Shown here one piece after another: positions 53,291 to 55,319 of a DNA stretch of 55,319 nt. Below the pieces are notes generated by a model. The model was given only the letters and a program-made list of their open reading frames with translations. It had not been told where the DNA came from and searched no databases. Each line of letters opens with the position of its first letter. The stretch's first letter is position 1. A program made the translations under genes and the position numbers. Where the stretch lies: the NCBI RefSeq assembly GCF_005864045.1, contig NZ_VBSP01000011.1, positions 1 to 55,319 on the forward strand. Reading direction: 5' to 3'. Source of the stretch: Ruoffia tabacinasalis. Lineage in GTDB: Bacteria; Bacillota; Bacilli; Lactobacillales; Aerococcaceae.

Positions 53291-54672
53291 CACTAGTGTT
53301 GCATTAAAATATTAACCTGTTCCATGGCATAAAAAAATCCTTTATACTAGTACTTGGATGACTTATCCAAGACCAATACAAAGGATCTATGCATGGATAA
53401 GTATAAAACAAAAATGACAATAAATAAATGGTTTTCGTATATTAAATTAGAACAATTAAGCTTAGATTCTCGTCAAGCCATCGAACAATTTGATCGTTAT
53501 GCAAAGAAATTGACATTTAAGAAAGTAATAAAGCTCTTTCTGTATGCCATTAACGATGAAACCGAAAGTTTACGACACCTAGACCAACAACTTGTCAATC
53601 CGAATTTGAAAAAAGTAATGGGGATAGACTCTATCAGTTACTCTCAGCTTTCTCGTGCCCTACGGGCACTTGAACCAAGTGTATTACTGGAGGTTTTTAA
53701 TCATTTACTTTTTCTTTTGCATAAAAAGACGAAGGTAAAGTCGAAAGAAAAACTCTATCTGATTGATTCCACAACCTTTTCATTTAGCAAGAATTCCTAT
53801 CCATGGGCGCATTTTAGACCGACAAAAGCTGGCATAAAGTTACATTTAAAAGTCTGCTTCATGAATGAACGTTGGGTGCACCCTGAACAATTTGAAGTAT
53901 CTCCTGCTTCTGAACATGATCATGAGCACTTAGAGGTCTTTATCAATGAGCCATTGGCTACATACGTTTTTGATCGTGGGTATCTTGATTTCGCTCAATT
54001 CGATCAAATGCATTGGGATGGGTATTTCTTCGTTTCTCGGATTAAGAAGAATACGAAGGTACATGTGCAAGGCCATCTAGACGTTCCTAAAAGAACGGGT
54101 ATTATCAGTGACCAGTTGGTTCAATTGGGCAGTCAAGTCTACTTGACGAGTCTCTTTCGACTTGTGACGATAGAAAGAAAGCAGCAAGCCAATTTAAGAA
54201 TTATCACCAACCGCATGGATGTATCAGCTGAAGAGATTAGTAAAATGTATCAATCACGATGGCAAATCGAGCTCTTTTTCAAGCATATCAAGCAACACAT
54301 GACGATTAAAAACTACTTTTCAAAGTCAGAAGAAGGTGTGGAAAATCAAGTCATACTGGCACTGATTGTCTACTTACTGACTTTACTCATCAAGCTTGAA
54401 TTAGACTTAAAACAAACAGTTTTCCACGTTTTAAGGCATTTACGAGCGTTACAGTATGAACCGTTCGAATTATTTAAGGAAATATTCGAACCTGACTAAG
54501 TGAAAGAAGCCGCAAATCGATTTATCTACAACTAAATTAGTCAAAAAAATTATGGAAAAAGTCATCCGCTGCGCCAGCATTTGACTTTTTTGAAATTTTT
54601 AACGAAAACTACATGTGATTTAATTAACAATAAACAAGTAACAGTGATTTTCAGTTTTATGCAACACTAGTG
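53291..54672 (+). mobile_element. IS4-family insertion sequence, complete
   Basis: 1382 bp bounded by near-identical inverted ends, CACTAGTGTTGCATTAAAA at the left and CACTAGTGTTGCATAAAA read inward at the right. It contains one transposase gene. Its right end lies inside an IS3 orfB, but its left end does not continue that orfB, so the flank has been rearranged. Confidence 0.85.
53393..54499 (+). CDS. IS4-family transposase
   Basis: 368 residues with an IS4-type DDE core: LIDSTTFSF (Asp), TYVFDRGYLDF (Asp) and the YREK-like YQSRWQIELFFKHIKQ (Glu). Start ATG 53393 has AAAGGA a few bases upstream; an in-frame TTG at 53354 lies in a hairpin (CTTGGAT-N5-ATCCAAG) and is unlikely. Confidence 0.9.
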   Translation: MDKYKTKMTINKWFSYIKLEQLSLDSRQAIEQFDRYAKKLTFKKVIKLFLYAINDETESLRHLDQQLVNPNLKKVMGIDSISYSQLSRALRALEPSVLLEVFNHLLFLLHKKTKVKSKEKLYLIDSTTFSFSKNSYPWAHFRPTKAGIKLHLKVCFMNERWVHPEQFEVSPASEHDHEHLEVFINEPLATYVFDRGYLDFAQFDQMHWDGYFFVSRIKKNTKVHVQGHLDVPKRTGIISDQLVQLGSQVYLTSLFRLVTIERKQQANLRIITNRMDVSAEEISKMYQSRWQIELFFKHIKQHMTIKNYFSKSEEGVENQVILALIVYLLTLLIKLELDLKQTVFHVLRHLRALQYEPFELFKEIFEPD

Positions 54673-55191
54673 CTTGATTATATAAATCCATAATAGGACT
54701 TAAATATAACTTTTCATCATTCAGACATTTGAATTCGGTAATGTCTGTAACAAGTTTTTGTAATGGATGAGGTGTCATAAACCGACGATTTATTTTGTTT
54801 TTAGCGACTTTACCGACAGGTCCTTTGTAAGAATTGTATCGACGAGATCGATTCGTAAACTTTAGACACTGTAGCCCTAATTGTCTCATAATACGAAGAA
54901 CGCGTTTATGATTGACTTTATAGCCTCTGGCTCTTAATTCAATTGTAATGCGTCGATAGCCATATCGCTCTTTATGTTCCTCAAAGATAGCTTGGATAAG
55001 GTCTTCAAGCTCTTTATCTTTATGAGGTTTGGTTTTCTTCGCGATATGATAATGGTAAGTTGACTCTGGTAATTCTGTCACATATAAGACATCTTTGAGT
55101 TTAAAGCCTATTTGGGTTAAGTCATAGACTATGTCTGTTTGTTGTTTGCGCGTGGGTCTTCTAAGCCTAGCGCTTTTAACTTTTTTAAGTA
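54673..55191 (-). pseudogene. IS3-family transposase remnant (orfA end and orfB N-terminal part)
   Basis: Homologous to the intact IS3 at 39278-40774. It covers the frameshift region with its A-AAA-AAG heptamer, and orfB through LVTDITEFK and SPIMDLYNQ, where it is cut by the IS4 right end. Its upstream side is cut by the IS30 at about 55192. It has lost the rest of the catalytic domain and cannot be active. Base differences from the intact copy show that it is a diverged relative. Confidence 0.85.
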
Positions 55192-55319
55192 TCTTAAATT
55201 GTCAAATTAAGTGCAACACAGTTTTATAAAAGATTTCATAAGGTGTTTTCCAATTCAAACATTTTTTGGGACGTGTATTTAATTTCGTTGCCCAACCTTG
55301 TATCTCTTCATCAGTTGCA
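55192..55319 (-). mobile_element. IS30-family element, partial, running off the right end
   Basis: The terminal region starts near CTTAAATTGTCAAATTAAG and is followed on the minus strand by a coding end. The element interrupts the IS3 orfA homologue at about 55191. Confidence 0.7.
55202..55319 (-). CDS. IS30-family transposase, C-terminal fragment (truncated by window end)
   Basis: Translation of the minus strand gives a 38-residue end containing EIQGWATKLNTRPKKCLNW, KTPYEIF and VLHLI before a TGA stop. LNxRPKKxLxWKTPYE is the hallmark C-terminus of IS30 transposases. It is a different IS30 from that at 48275, whose end reads YPRKILGYQTPHEVF. Confidence 0.82.
   Translation of the reverse strand, partial: ATDEEIQGWATKLNTRPKKCLNWKTPYEIFYKTVLHLI

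Overview
The window is chromosomal DNA of a low-GC Gram-positive bacterium, most likely Lactobacillales. Family placement (Aerococcaceae- or Carnobacteriaceae-like) is only a guess. The evidence is the conserved Firmicutes block dut-radA-yacL-gltX-cysS-mrnC-rlmB-yacP-sigH-rpmG-secE-nusG-rplK-rplA-rplJ-rplL-rsmC-rpoB-rpoC on the minus strand, AGGAGG ribosome binding sites, frequent TTG starts, a tRNA-Met T-box, an L10 leader and IS3, IS4 and IS30 elements.

Layout. 1-270 (minus): tandem promoters and a leader that look like those of an rRNA operon leaving the window on the left. 592-1290: prepilin peptidase. 1364-8737: rpoC and rpoB with a long rpoB leader. 9087-9543: two structured intergenic repeats. 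9567-10181: rsmC. 10284-11972: a Cof phosphatase and an esterase. 12043-18679: a catechol meta-cleavage gene set with a divergent IclR regulator, lying between rplJL and rpoBC. 18825-21384: L7/L12, L10, L1 and L11 with their leaders. 21526-23496: two inserted genes. 23535-28498: nusG to cysS. 28662-30566: a T-box(Met)-controlled operon of a short MetE-like protein and a cyclase-family protein. 31016-31640: further copies of the structured repeats. 31703-36346: gltX, yacL, radA, dut. 36643-39242: intracellular amylase, deaminase, PPC-domain protein. 39278-55319: accessory DNA with an IS3, an oxidoreductase/WYL pair, a 41-bp hairpin tandem repeat, a lantibiotic-immunity transporter (F-E-G plus a NukH-like protein) with a divergent two-component system, an IS30, a glucose-type PTS, and an IS4 and a second IS30 flanking a broken IS3.

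How the genes work together. The catabolic genes form a continuous route: catechol to 2-hydroxymuconate semialdehyde (dioxygenase), to 2-oxopent-4-enoate (hydrolase), to 4-hydroxy-2-oxovalerate (hydratase), to pyruvate and acetaldehyde (aldolase), to acetyl-CoA (dehydrogenase). Two promoters of this cluster carry the same 17-bp GTTYC-N7-GRRAC site, exactly 30 bp upstream of the -10 box and 6 bp upstream of a poor -35 box. A third copy lies in the iclR leader. This makes an IclR activator with autorepression the simplest reading.

The most unusual non-coding signal is a pair of repeat families, here called A and B. They occur in the same order at two loci and keep their stems through paired (compensatory) base changes. 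The lantibiotic module has no precursor or modification genes nearby and carries three 11-bp-phased direct repeats as a likely response-regulator site. No database search was possible, so family names rest on recognisable motifs, length and context.
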